In this document: piece by piece, positions 23,449 through 35,900 of the stretch
Layout: every line of letters starts with the position of its first letter
Numbering within the stretch: the first letter of the stretch is position 1
DNA from: Synaphobranchus kaupii
Taxonomy: Eukaryota > Chordata > Actinopteri > Anguilliformes > Synaphobranchidae
Assembly (NCBI GenBank): GCA_029718625.1
Contig: CM056376.1
Span: forward strand, 124,818,872 to 124,882,871
Reading direction: 5' to 3'
DNA length: 64,000 nucleotides
The notes under the pieces: generated by a model
What the model was told of the DNA's origin: nothing
Seen by the model: only the letters and a program-made list of their open reading frames with translations
Databases searched by the model: none
Made by a program: the position numbers and the translations under genes

Positions 23449-23735
23449 AGCATCACCTGTTTACCAGTGGAATGTTCCACACAGGTGTTTTTTAAACTTC
23501 CCAGTATTTTTTTGCCCCTGTCCCAACTTTTTTGGAACATGTTGCAGGCATCACATTTCGGCATTAGCATATATTTACAAAAATCAACAAAGTTGATAAG
23601 GTGAAACATTAAATATCTTTTCTTTGTACTGTTTCAATTAAATATATGTAAAAGAGAATTTCCAAATCACTGCTTTCTGCTTTTATGTGCATTTTACATA
23701 CTGTCCCAACGTTTTTGGAATTGGAGTTTGTATAC
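23449..23735 (+). mobile_element. non-autonomous DNA-transposon-like repeat, copy 1
   Basis: The element starts AGCATCACCTGTTTACCAG, contains CTGTCCCAACTTTTTTGGAA and TTGCAGGCATCACATTTCGG, and ends near CTGTCCCAACGTTTTTGGAA followed by TTGGAGTTTGTA. A second copy of almost the same length and orientation lies at 62980-63266. The GTCCCAACTTTTTTGGAA motif is typical of a repeat widespread in teleosts. I did not assign its superfamily. Confidence 0.75.
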
Positions 23736-24397
23736 TATCGCAGGAAAGAGATTTTAAAAAAGGAATTTGGTCTGAAAAGTTCTTAAGATTAATCGAGTCC
23801 GAGCTCTGAAAGCAACGTGATTGACAAAATGAATAGAGCAATGTCTTAGCTGGATCAAATTTTGATTCATCTAATTCATTTTTTAATGTATTCTGTTACC
23901 ACTGGGAGCCTCATAACTCTGGAGACTGTTAAGAGATGAAGGGTTTAAAATGAGCATACTTGAGGACGGATGCAAACTGTGCAATTTTTAGGGGAGAATT
24001 TTATACATTTGATTTTAAAATCTTTCTTCTGTCAGCCATTTTGACACTGCTCTCACGTCCGTTTGGTGTCTAGGGAGGGGCAATGATATGCCTTTTGGGT
24101 GCTGTACAACAACTGTTGGGAAGCCATGGAATTAATTAACTCCTCCTCCCTCAACACATCCTCGTCCTCATAACAATGAAAAAAAAAAAATCATTATTTA
24201 AAGAAAATGTAAAAACGGGCTCCGTGGTTAGTCATGCCTTAAAAGGAGGGAAATTGAAATACATGAGCCCTGCTGTTTATTAATATAGGCACTTGAGTGA
24301 TGTCTCTGTAGTGCTGGAAGGCTTGACGGCGCTGTTAATGGGAACATTATCAAATAGGAATAGCTTCTCTTCTGCCATGTGGCCTGTGGTCTTTGTT

Positions 24398-24451
<54 letters not shown>

Positions 24452-27400
24452 ATGCGTGCAACAAAGGGATGGAATTGTGGAAATCTCCACCACCAAAACA
24501 TAAAATCAAGAAAGGACTGAAACAGATCATTTGCTTCTGTTGCCAGGTGAAGTTCAGCCATTGGTCACTGGCTAACACAGGTCTGTTATATGACCGCACT
24601 AAAATAAGCCTACTGTTCTTGAAGCCCTTAGCGCAAAATTCCTGAATCTGCTGAGTCTATACAGTTCTAAGCATAAAACCATTTTAAAACGAAGCAGACA
24701 GCCTGTACCCCATAAACTCACATGAAAGGCACTCAGTATCCTCTATAAAATAGGTTCTGACATTTACCGGATAATCCTTAACAACAGATCGAGGCGTTTC
24801 TCTGAAAATTAGGTGGCGGAGTTCTTGAGTTATGGCACCTAAACCAATATAAATATGACCAGAAACAGTATAAGGCAGCATAAAAGCTAAACTTGAACAT
24901 AAAATCTTGTTTGCTCTTCCATGTGTACTCTTGCTGTGCTGGTGCATATACAAATTGTGTGTCTCTGTAGAAAGCCATATGAAATGCTAGCATGCCCTTG
25001 GGGAGAACTCAGAGGTTGTATGATCCATACGCCGAGTAAGTAGCTTTATGCGGGTGAGTGTTTGTCGAGCAGCTTTAGCAGCAGGATAGGGAACTAAACT
25101 GCAGGAACAAGAAAGACTGAATATTACAAGATTTCACTTATCTGTATTATGTCAGACACTTCCTTGAGAGCCACGTATAGTGTGGTAACATGATATTTCT
25201 GTTGATTCTAATCTTCCGTTTAAACTGGCAAATTGTTTAGCCAGTACTTCAAATATTATCAGCTCAGCTGAAGACTACAGGTCTGCCTTGCACGCATGCA
25301 CGCGCACACACACACCTTCACAAACTAACACACAAGCACTGATCCAGAAAACAGACATATACTCCACCTCTCTGTCTCTACCCTCTGTCTCTCTCAAACT
25401 CACCAATGAGACACCCTCAGTTGCTTCCATCATTAACAACCTTCACTCTCAGCCTCTTAAGTCCTGGCTCAAACACACACTGAATGCCATCCAAGAACCA
25501 AAGGTGAAGCTGTTTATAGTGTTTTTTCCCCCAGAAAATTATTTCTTCCGAGCCTCTCCCGAAGCAATTATGAGATGGTGCATCCGCAAAACGTGTGCAA
25601 GCGTCAGCATTTACCGCTCTGGCTGGAGTGCCGGAGAGTGACGTTGACCTTTTATTTATAATTACAGGCAGCCAGAGAATCACCTGCTCACTGCAATGGA
25701 GTGAATTCCCATCTGCCGGTGAAAATATCAGCAAATATCGATGCTTTGCTGTTCATTAATACTGGGAATGGTATTAATGCAAAATAGGATGAGGGAGCGG
25801 TCAAAGTCATCACAGTAACAGAGTGTAGTATTTGAATGAAAAAATCACTTCTTAGCACTAAAAAGCTCCCGTCTAAGTTTTTGCTAGGATATAAGATGAG
25901 CTCCCTTGTCAGGGAACTGAAAAGTGCCAAACTGTTTTTTTTGTGGACTGAAATGTTCTTTCTGGGAGCCAGTGGCTTCGCCAGACCTATTTTAGGGGCC
26001 TTTAGAATAGAATAGAATAGAATAGAACAACTTTTATTTTCTTGCAAGGGAACTTCAGTTGTAGCCCCAGCAACAACAGAAAAGACATAGACAGTGGGGG
26101 GCAGACCCACAACACACAAACAAACATATCAAATAAAGACATTCAATATCATGATTGCATTAATCAAACTAATTAAGTGAATTAAAGTGTAATAGCCTAC
26201 AGGCAAACGTCATGATTAAAAATATCCCCCGCTGTCCCGAGATGTCCCAAATTTTAGCCCCCCTAAAATTTACTGTAGCCCATCTAAAAATTTTTAAGAC
26301 GCTAATTTTAATCATTAATTTGTTTTCCAGATTGATCTGACAAAACGCGCCAGCGACACTCCATGAATCATAACCCATAACGCACATGGAAAAGTCTGCC
26401 GCTAGGACCCTCACCCTGGGGAGCCGCGTGACCGCTCAATTCAAATGACCACTACAGACTGCTGCTGTAACAAATCACTAGTCTAGTAGCCTACTTGAGC
26501 TCGATAAGTTCGGTAACAACATAAACTACTAATAAATGGAATTTGTGAAGCTTGCCTGTTACTATTATAGCAGCTAAATAAATTTTAAAACGGAACTTAC
26601 TTGCTGCATCTGCAACGTGGAGTAGCTAGCCTTTCTAGTCGTATATCCGCAGTTGGCTACTACGATAAAGTTGTTTTCTAATGATAGGGAGAAGTTTGTG
26701 GGAGGGTACTATAATTCTGAGGGAATCCCTCACCCCCCAACATGATTCCCTGCTCATGAAGGGTGATCACAAGTTAAAATTGAATCAATGCGTACATTAA
26801 CATTTGTATGCTATGGAATCTGGTTTTTAATTGCAATAAAAAACTAATTGCTGGTTAAATTTAATCTACAGGCCAGGCCTAAATTAATTCCCCTGCCATT
26901 GAGGCAATTTGTGTAAGCTGTCAAACTAGAATAGGCTACACATCGTCTTTGACATCATGACGTGTCAACCATTGCCGATGCCGATACATTTTTGTTGATA
27001 GGCGATGGTATCGTACATCAGCCAAACTCTATTGCTATATATCTAAGCAATTTAAAGAAATATTATTTGCAACAACTAAATTATTTATTGATTTTAGGTG
27101 TATTGCTGCTCTCAAAATGTGGCTGCTTGACAATTAGCACCACATTTATAGGAAATAATGCAATGCTCATTATTACTCTTTTCCCATTTCCCACAGCTAG
27201 GCATAGCTTTAGTTTGCTGTTGCCTTATACTATTCACCCCTCAGTGACCAGAAAGCTGACTGCAGTCATTAGTTTGCACTGCATATTCCCATAGTAACTC
27301 AGAAATCCCTCAAGATCTGACCTTAGCAGTTCATCTCTGTAGCGGGAAAAAAATTATACAGCAGCAAAAATAAAAAAAAGATTGTACAGTAAGTTCCGGA

Positions 27401-27896
27401 AGGTAAGCAGAAATGGAAAAGTTTTGGGGGCTATTACAAAAGCGTTGATGACCTTTTACTCTCTCTTTTTCTCTCTCTCTCTGTGCTTCCTGACACAAGC
27501 CAGAGGGGAGTGTGAGGTGTTCTTCAGAGACGTTTGACAGGTCTCCTGGAAAGAGGTGTTTTATGATTCTTTGGCACCCGGGCCCAACCCTCCCCTTGGA
27601 GATGCGATGGATTTGCCTTGTTGTGGGGATCAGTCTCACCGCAAGTTCAGATTCCTCTTGATGCCGGTGTGGGCTTTAAATCCAAAGGTCAGAAGACCGA
27701 TTAGATTAGATTTGAGGGAGAGGGGAACCATCTGCACTGAAATTGGCATTTCCTTTGCCTGTAATATACGGGGAGGAAAAAGCTATACGTTGCCATAAAG
27801 GGGGAAAGCTAAAGTACTTTTTCCTATTTGAGCAATGAGGGAATACATCACAAAGGGTTTGACAATATGACTCACACTTGGCCAGTTTTAATACTG

Positions 27897-27897
<1 letters not shown>
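23736..27897. other. intergenic, no gene; simple repeats only
   Basis: This stretch includes a GT microsatellite at 24396-24450, a CA stretch near 25290-25340 and an (AGAAT)n run at 26003-26030 next to repeat-like sequence to about 26400. None of the open frames has recognisable protein content. Confidence 0.5.
24396..24450. repeat. (GT)n microsatellite
   Basis: A near-pure GT run of about 55 bp. Open frames on both strands across it (Cys/Val or His/Thr repeats) are artefacts. Confidence 0.95.
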
Positions 27898-27941
<44 letters not shown>

Positions 27942-28222
27942 GGCCGAGTGGAGTTTGAGTGGTGAGATCTATACCACAGGCCATCTTTGTGCTAGATGGC
28001 ACAAGCACACTGCTCCCTTGCACAAGCTGCTGTGGTGATGGTTATGATGGGATAGGATGTGTGTTTGTATGTGTGTGTGTGTGTGTGCGCGCGCGTAAGG
28101 GCCAGGGGGGTATAAGTTTGAGCGGTGAGATCTACACCACAGGCCATCTTTGTGCTAGATGGCACAAGCACACCGCTCCCTTACACAAGCTGCCATGGTG
28201 ATGGATATGATGGGATAGGAAA
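27898..28222. repeat. 162-bp tandem duplication carrying a GT microsatellite
   Basis: Two consecutive copies each start with a GT run and contain GGTGAGATCTA(T/C)ACCACAGG (27961 and 28123, offset 162) and CCATCTTTGTGCTAGATGGC, ending near GATGGGATAGGA. A few substitutions and different GT lengths separate them, so the duplication is not brand new. Confidence 0.9.
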
Positions 28223-30394
28223 TCGATGAAGTGGTGTTGCAGAACTCACCGGGGCCGGGAGGTTAATATGGGCCGAGGGCGAGGGACTGGCCGTGGCCTG
28301 CAGCGGTGATATGAGAACGGCGTACTGGGAGACGGGCAGGCGGTGCTGGGATTAAGGAATGGAACTACAAGGATTGATGAAAAGGCACTCAATATTCTAA
28401 GAAGAAAGGTGAACAGCACTCTCAAGATCACTTTCTCCTGATGAACAAAGTTAATGCTTTGGCATTGCTTTGGAATATATCACAGATAATCATCCCTGCG
28501 GCTCTCCCATGTGCAAATGATTCTCTTCAGAGGAGGAAATCAGGTTGGCTGGCACCCATTATAAAATACTTCAAGAGCATTGTGGTTCGTCATTTGGTTG
28601 TAAGATAATGCTATGATGAGAACGTTCCCCGAACAGTTTTAGAACATTTTTATTGTAACAAACAGGTTTTGTCAAAGTCACAGAAGGACATTCCAGGCAA
28701 TTTGTATCCAGGCAGCCTTCCCTGATGGCTATCTAGTTCTGAAAGGCAGGTACATGTTAATAATGATTCAAATTTAAATAGTGAAATTGCATATTTAATA
28801 TTCCTAATAATAGTAACATGAATAACCACCCACTATTGAAATTATTTTTAACAAAACGTAATAACACCATCACTACAATGTTCCTTGTAACCTATAGAAA
28901 ATGTTCAAGAAACACCCAGTGTATACGCTGAGAACATTTACCCTAACTTTACTAATATTCTAGGAATGTTCTGTAAAAAAAACGTTTGTTTGGTAGTCAC
29001 CTTCACAAACCCCCTTATCACTCACTTCCTCACACATCAAAGCATCTCACTTTACTTGAGAAACAAATAATAAAACAATATGAGAAAGCATTTATCGGGA
29101 TGAAATATGACTGTGCTGTACTCAACACCACTGTATTTTTTTAATCTTTCATCATTAAGGTATAAGAGGCTGGGGAAGTAGCTAAGAGGAAGGTCCAAAA
29201 AAAAATAGATGACAGCAGGGACTGGAAATAAATATTCTGGCCTCCATTGTGAGGGGGGGGGGGGGGCAGTTGTTCATCATTGGGTTGACAACATCTACAC
29301 TCCTGAGAATAAGCAGGCCTCTAAATCTTCAGGAAGGCTTCAACAGATAACTTTTTACACCCCTTCCTGTCCACACTGTGTTTCATAGGCAGATTATTAT
29401 TGTTATTAGTATTCTTATTATTAACACAACCTATGACCTTTCTGACCATCGGAAGCGGAATCTGTGACCCTTCCCCTTACATTCCGATTCTGATTATGTG
29501 GAGTGATTGGCTGAATAAAGGTCTCATGAGTGAATGGACTGTGAGACTGTTGGACTCTCTGTCTCTCTAAACCCGTGACATCTGAGTTTTTATAGCTAGT
29601 TTTTTTTTGTTCCTCCTGCACAGAAACTGGAATATTCCGGTAAGATCTGGCTTATCTATCTCTGTACAGGTCATTTAAATTGAACATCTGGTTTAATGTC
29701 TTCTTTTTCTTTTGTAAATTATAAGCACGGTTTTTCCTGTAATAAAATAATTTTATCTTAAGATCTGATTTAGACTTTGTTTTGACTTGTTTATTGATCC
29801 ACCAGGTTACTGTTCAATTGACCTATCAATGAATTTGGCGATGTCATTGATGATTGTCATTTTAAGTAATAATTATTAAATTAAATCCATTAAATATAAT
29901 TACATGTAGGTTGAGTGAGGGCTTTTAGCATGCGATACAGTTTGTGTTCAGTATTCAGAGTGCTTGACATTTTAACAAGGGCATTAAGTGCCAGAACTGC
30001 TGGATTCAGGAAATAAACAAACCTTTACATAATACTCACCCGACAAGACTAACAGGTACAGACACTGTTAAAGTTTTAGTATTAGTGTAGGGTTAAATTA
30101 TAACCATTGTTTGAGGTCTGAAGAGAAAGAAGATGGGCGTGTGTCTGTGTGTGTGTGTGTGTGTGGTGTACCTGTATGCCTAGTGTTTGTGTTTATCTCA
30201 ATATCTTGTGTGTGTTTATGTGTCCTGCTTGTTTGCTGAAGACCCTGTTTGACTGTGTATCTTCCATCGCTGTATATTTTGTATGTGTCTATGCGCCTTG
30301 TTAGTGAACACGTCTCTGTTTCTGTGCGTGTATGTGGTTTATTATGATTCCTAGAGCATCATTGCCATCGCTGCCCTGTCTCAGAATCTACGCC
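28223..30394. other. intergenic, no gene recognised
   Basis: A homopolymer G run lies at 29251-29266 and GT-rich sequence at about 30138-30300. No other feature. Confidence 0.5.
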
Positions 30395-31460
30395 TTAACC
30401 CTTAAATGGTCAAGACCCTAAAAACTGTAAGGAAAATTAGTTAATTATTATTTCCTAATACATTTAGTCTAAAATAACACAAATTCAAAAAGAATTTCAA
30501 AAAAATATTTAGATTTTTCATTTTACAGTTTGTATCTCCCAGGATACATAAACCGTTTAGGGTATAAATTTCACAGTTTGAATGAACTTGAACATGAACT
30601 TTAAAAACACTTTTAAAACACCTTTTTCAGTTTTTTTGTTCATGTTTACTGTACAAATTCTGAATAAATTCATTTTGACGTTAAATTAGTTAAATTCATG
30701 TTCGCTTTGAACATTGGGGTTAGACCCTACACCCAACTATAAATCTAACCCTTGAACAAACAGTAAAATCAACTTGTCATCCTTATCAAAAACTGTCATG
30801 GCGGCATGCAGTGCGGAGGACACTGACCTTGTGGTAAGTTTTGATATTTTTTTTGTGTTTTTACAATTTTGGGGGGGATTTTTTTTTAGAAAATTGTTAA
30901 TATCAATAATATTAACAATGGAATGCTATTTACTCTTTATTTTACTCTTAAATAGCATTCCATTGTTAATATTATTGCTTGTCTATTCATTGCAGGCATC
31001 AAAACATCAGTAGCCCCATTAGTGATAATCCCTGTTTTATACCCCTATTCAGTTAATGTATCCTCGGGGATACATACATTTCATGACTGATTCTCAAAAT
31101 AATGCAAATGTAATTCTTTATTTTTCAACAACAACATATCAAGTCAACCTTGAAAATTAATATTTTCTAAAAAAAAATCCCCCCCAAAATTGTAAAAACA
31201 CTAAAAAATATCAAAACTTACCACACGGTCAGTGTCCTCACTGCATGCCGCCATGACAGTTTTTGATAAGGATGACAAGTTGATCCCAGAGTGTTGATAT
31301 GAAATAACATGACCTAAGTATTTGTAACAAGCCCCTCTTCAATGTTTCATACTGAAATAGTGCCCAACCACTCCTTGCTCCTCCCCACAGTCTGTCAAAT
31401 GTTTGTATCCCCCAGGATACATAAACCATTAGAAGCATTACCTGGGCTGGAGTTGGAAAC
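30395..31460. mobile_element. piggyBac-like foldback region with mirrored mini-exon
   Basis: TTAA at 30395-30398 followed by CCCTTAAATGGTCAAGACCC resembles a piggyBac terminus. Inside, arms at about 30769-30905 and 31150-31284 are inverted copies. Each carries ATGGCGGCATGCAGT, then GAGGACACTGACC, then a consensus donor GTAAGT (ATG at 30798 plus strand; ATG at 31254 minus strand). The motif CCNGGGATACAT or CCAGGATACATAAACC occurs at about 30538, 31060 and 31412. A small inner palindrome (AATGGAATGCTATTTA and its inverse) lies between the arms. The right boundary is uncertain and piggyBac is a tentative call. Confidence 0.5.
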
Positions 31461-33429
31461 ATTCCCTGTTTGAATACAGAACATGACGTTCATGAATGTT
31501 TGGGCTGGTGGGCTGTTCATTCAGTTTATTACATATGCAACACACAGTAATGATGTTGCAACACAATTTCGGTTGGTACCGTGCTATCTGACGGCTTGTT
31601 TTTTTCAGTTTCCTGTTTTGGTATTATTGTTGTTTTTGCGTGTCGTAGCAATTAATCTAATATTTTCTATAACCACATCCACAATATAGCACAGCTTCTT
31701 TCACATTATTGCTTTATTGTGATAATACTGTGGCATGCTTTCACTTCACTGATTGAGTTGGTGAAAAAAAGCTTTCTTTTGATGTCATATTTTGCAGCAT
31801 ACTGAAATGTACGATATGTTTCCAATTAAAAAAGTTGGAACGACATCGCATGGGCTGCTCGTGCGATGAGACTTCTTTGCCAGATTTCTGTGATGTTCCA
31901 TTACCGAAAGCGTTAAAGCAGTGCAGAACATTATGTTGACCTTTGAGGTATTATCTCAGCGCTGGGTTAATTAAAAATGGTGAGTGTGTGCATTTGCCGT
32001 CTCGGGAGTGCTGGGCCTGAAAAGGCGGTTTCCGCACTGTGGACCGCAAATAAGCGCGGGGGTAGACAGCGGCTACGATTTCACAGGCTATATCAGCTGA
32101 GATCAGAATGTGTGCACTGTTCAATAATCTGATTTTAAGTTAGAACATTATTAATTTAGTATTTCAGAGCAGTAGATTCTTCATATAAAACTGTCTGCTG
32201 GTTGCCCAATGATGTAGGAGTAGTATTTAGTGTTATATTGCGCCATTAATATAGCCCAGGTAAACTGTTCATATAAAAGTGTTATTATGACACAGCAACA
32301 TCGCTTGTAATTAATGTGGTGGCTGTGGTGAGTGCCTCTTATTTGATGTAAAGGGATTAGAGATGTTTGATAGAGGATGAAAGGCGCTATAAAATCTTTC
32401 TCAGCTCATTATCATTACCATAAATCAAGACCTTAAAAGTTTTAAAGGAATCCTGGTTATGCATGAAATGGTCCAACGGAAACCTGCTTCACTAACTTAG
32501 ACATTAATCAAAAACATAATTACGGTGCAAATGCCCTCATGGGATTGTGTCAACAGCTGAAATGCACATGCCAGCATTAAAATTTATTTCAGGTCATCCA
32601 AAATTGTTTGTAATTTCACACAGCATTACCCTCAGTGTTAAAATGTGGTCTTCCATGGATTTTTATCCCTTATACCTTGGCATTTGTACAACATAATCTG
32701 CCTCATCCCTGCACACACCATTCATTGACACCTATACCTCCTGTACAAACTCCTCTTTAATGCCTGTCCTGACCCATCTCACAGGATTGTGTGGAGTCAG
32801 TTTGAGACTGCAGGGTTTTGAGGAATTGTATTGTATTTCCACATCAAATGGCTGCAAGGGAAACACAAGGTAATACGGTACATTAATATGTATAATCTCT
32901 CTCTCTTTCTCTTTCTCACTCTCTGGCAGTGTTAATGCGATAACAATAATGAGGTTTGATGATATAAAGAGCCAGTAACAATCACAAAATATACTCAAAA
33001 GGCTGAATATATGTGAGCAAGGGCATAGAGTTCACACACAATTGCATATTTTTATGCCTCAAGCGGATATTTTGGTGGCCTCAAGTGACATAATAAGAAT
33101 TCTATGAATCGCATTAGCGAATATGAATTGTCATTTCTTGTGGACTGCTCAGGGTTGAGTACTGTTCTAAATGCATTGCAATGCATTGTAAATGTGAGCT
33201 CTGACCACTCTATATTACTTAATGTAAAAAGGCGGATTCACCGACCTGGATAAGTTGATATGTCAAAAAATACATTGTTCATATTGATGAAAGCATATTA
33301 GAATGCACACAGTGTGTCAATAGTATATGGGGGCATTATTGTCTTGAAAACAAATAAATAAATAGCATGATCCTTCCACAGAAATTAGAACAGACAAATG
33401 TAATTGAACAGATAAATGTAATTGATTCA
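31461..33429. other. intergenic, no gene recognised
   Basis: Ordinary AT-rich DNA. A CT-rich patch lies near 32895-32925. No supported gene. Confidence 0.5.
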
Positions 33430-34375
33430 TGTAAGTGGTTCAAAAATCAATTTAACTGGTTCAAAAATACATGCAACTGGTTCACACATTTTTTTTTTTT
33501 TTTTTTTGCACTCACAAACAAATCTCTCCTGAACTAATATGCATTTATGCATCACCTGGCGTGTGTGTCGCTTGCTTTAATTTGTGTATTTTTGAGACAA
33601 TCCTCATGTCAAGATGTACAAATAAATTCACAATTAAGTTTTCTTTTATTGAGTCTACTCCAGCCAATCAGATTTTAAGACATCATTTCAGCAACACCCA
33701 CATTTCTCCGACCAATCACACAGCAAGTATGCGCTCGCTTCAGGGTTCAGGGTTAGTGACAAGACAACCGCTTGGTCGGGAAGATGGCTGTCTCTTTGAT
33801 TAACAAATGAAGCCTTCAAATCTTGAATCAAAGCAAAACCACATCATCTTACATTTGTACTATCCCATCAGTATTCAAGAGGAGCTGACGAAAAAAAGGT
33901 CTAACTTACCGTCAACACGGCTGTGTGTAATACTTATGGGATAGTTCAAATGTCAGATATGGTTTCACTTTGATTCAAGGTTTCATTGATCAAAGAGACA
34001 GCCATTACTGCTGTGTTGACCAAGCGGTTGTCTTATCGCTAACCCTGAACCTTGAGGTGAGCAGATACATGCTGTGATTGGTCAGAGTAATGTGGGCATT
34101 AGCAAAATAAAAAATGTCTTAAAATCTGATTGGCTGGAGTAGACCCAGTGGAAATAACCTATTTGTGGAATAATTGGCACATCTTGATGTGAGGATTGTC
34201 TCAAAAATCCACAAATGAATGCAAGTGATTTCACACACACCAGGCGATGCGTAAATGCACATAGAGTCAAGTTTCGGAGGGATTTGTTTGCAAGTGCAAA
34301 ACAAAATTTGTGGACCAATTATATTATTTATATTTGTGAACAATCACATTTATTTGTGAACTAATTATTTTGTCT
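33430..34375. repeat. large inverted repeat, about 0.9 kb
   Basis: Two arms of about 420-470 bp mirror each other around about 33902. Matching pairs include CAACCGCTTGGTC (33765) with GACCAAGCGGTTG (34018), CTCCAGCCAATCAGATTTTA (33658) with its inverse near 34120-34142, and AATCAAAGAGACAGCCAT-type sequence on both sides. The arms differ by many substitutions and small gaps, so the palindrome is old. A poly-T run near 33490-33508 interrupts the left arm. No coding sequence. It could be a foldback transposon or two head-to-head copies of one repeat. Confidence 0.85.
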
Positions 34376-34535
34376 GTTACGAAAAGTTATGAAAAATATT
34401 TGTGAATCTCATTTTATTTGTGGATGTTTTATACTGTTTATTTGTTTACCTATGAGACAATTATATATCCCCATAATAATAATTCTTGATAACAATAATC
34501 ATTAATTTGTGTTCTGTACCGTAGCCACAAGTCCC

Positions 34536-34678
34536 CAGAGGTGGAAATCCAGGGGACATAAAGTAAAAGTCCTACCATGTGTTTCTTTCACCAATAGACT
34601 CAGCCAGCTGATTTCACTAATTAGTACTACTGCCTCTGAAGTATTATGTTAATTATGTCCCCTGGATTTCCACCTCTG
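34536..34678. mobile_element. hAT-type MITE, 143 bp
   Basis: Perfect 26-bp terminal inverted repeats start CAGAGGTGGAAATCCAGGGG. Flanking 8-bp direct repeats are CAAGTCCC (34528-34535) and CAAGTTCC (34679-34686), with one mismatch, matching the hAT target duplication length. The interior contains AGCTGATTTCACTAATTAGT, shared with the element at 46570. Confidence 0.9.
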
Positions 34679-35059
34679 CAAGTTCCCAACCACATCAGTT
34701 AAACCTGCGAAATGCATTGCCATTATTTGAACTGCTCTTGCAAGAGATCGTGTTTCAATATCAAATTTTTCATTTTCAAACGAAAGACATTTCACTTTTA
34801 TTTATTCATCTAACGCTGTAAGGAATTCTGAACTTGAGAATTCAGTTTCATCTGTTTACGTTTCAAAGCACTCCAGCACATGAAAAAAAAAGAAAAATGA
34901 AAAGGGTAACAATCATAACTGTGCTGTTTCGTTGTCATTCAGACTAGAAAAGCAGGACAGGATGTGTGTGATGGCTTCGTGATCAAAAGACCAGAAAGTC
35001 TTCCTTCTTTTTAATTTCATAAAAACAAATGGGGGGAACTGTGTAAAATGGCTACAATT

Positions 35060-35224
35060 GCTACGCGGTTCACCCGATATGGATGTAAAAACCCTCAAAT
35101 TAAATCTGAAAGTCTGCACTTTAACCTCCTAGTCACTGTTCCATTTCAAATCCAATGTGCTGGAGTACAAAGCAAAAATAACAAAAAATATGTCACTGTC
35201 CTAACACTTTTGGAGTGCACTGTA
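35060..35224. mobile_element. Tc1/mariner-like terminal fragment
   Basis: The text TTCCATTTCAAATCCAATGTG, GGAGTACAAAGCAAAAATAAC and TGTCACTGTCCTAACACTTT, ending GGAGTGCACTGTATA, is typical of the end of fish Tc1/mariner elements. It abuts the next Tc1 remnant at a shared TATA, suggesting a nested or side-by-side insertion. The left boundary is uncertain. Confidence 0.55.
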
Positions 35225-35900
35225 TACAGTGCCCTCCACAATTATTGGCACCCCTGGTAAAGATGAGTAAAAAGGGTTATAAAAAATTAACCGTTTAGTG
35301 AATTAGCTTAATCTCACACTGAAAAAAGGAGAAAAAACCCAACCTTTAATTGAAGTAAATTTATTCTGAGAAAAAAAAAAAATGTTTAACAAAACCACAT
35401 GTGCCACAATTATTGGCACCCCTGCATTTAACAGTGGGGATCAGGTTATTTTCGGTATAGCCATCCTTCTTTTTACACCAAACCCACCTTGAGTGTTAGT
35501 TGCTGAAAAGCTCAATTTTTGTTTAATTTGACCATAGAACACGGTTCCAGTCAAAGTTCCAGTAGCGTTTAGCAAACTCCAGGCGCTTACATTTGTGGTG
35601 AAATGACAGGAAAGGCTTTTTTTCTGGCATGCCTTCCAAATAATTTGTTGGCATGGAGGTGATGTCTTATGGTAGTTTTGGAGACCTGATGACCCCAAGA
35701 TGCTACTTTTCTCTGTAATTCTCCAACAGTGATCCTTGGGGGATTTTTTTGCCTCTCTTACCATCCTCCTCACTGTGCGTGGGGGCAAAAGTTTCTCTTC
35801 CAGGCACGTTTGTAACAGTTTGTAACAGTTCCAGTTGCTTTGAACTTTTTAAGTATTGCCCGAACGGTATATATGGGCATTTTCAGGTATATGAAGTGGG
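35225..35900 (-). pseudogene. Tc1-like transposon remnant with broken transposase
   Basis: The terminal sequence TACAGTGCCCTCCACAATTA begins at 35225 and a subterminal repeat CCACAATTATTGGCACCCCT follows near 35404. On the minus strand, 35788-35441 translates to a decayed Tc1 transposase piece: RTVRRMVREAKKSPKDH (second helix-turn-helix region), then LQNYHKTSPP and KACQKKSLS (the usual Tc1 KTTIRR... and ArkKP block), then WSLLNATGTLTGTVFYGQIK and SFSATNTQGGFGVKRRM. These correspond to the region around the first catalytic Asp, which is disrupted. The far half is missing beyond about 35900, so it is non-functional and 5' truncated. Confidence 0.8.
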
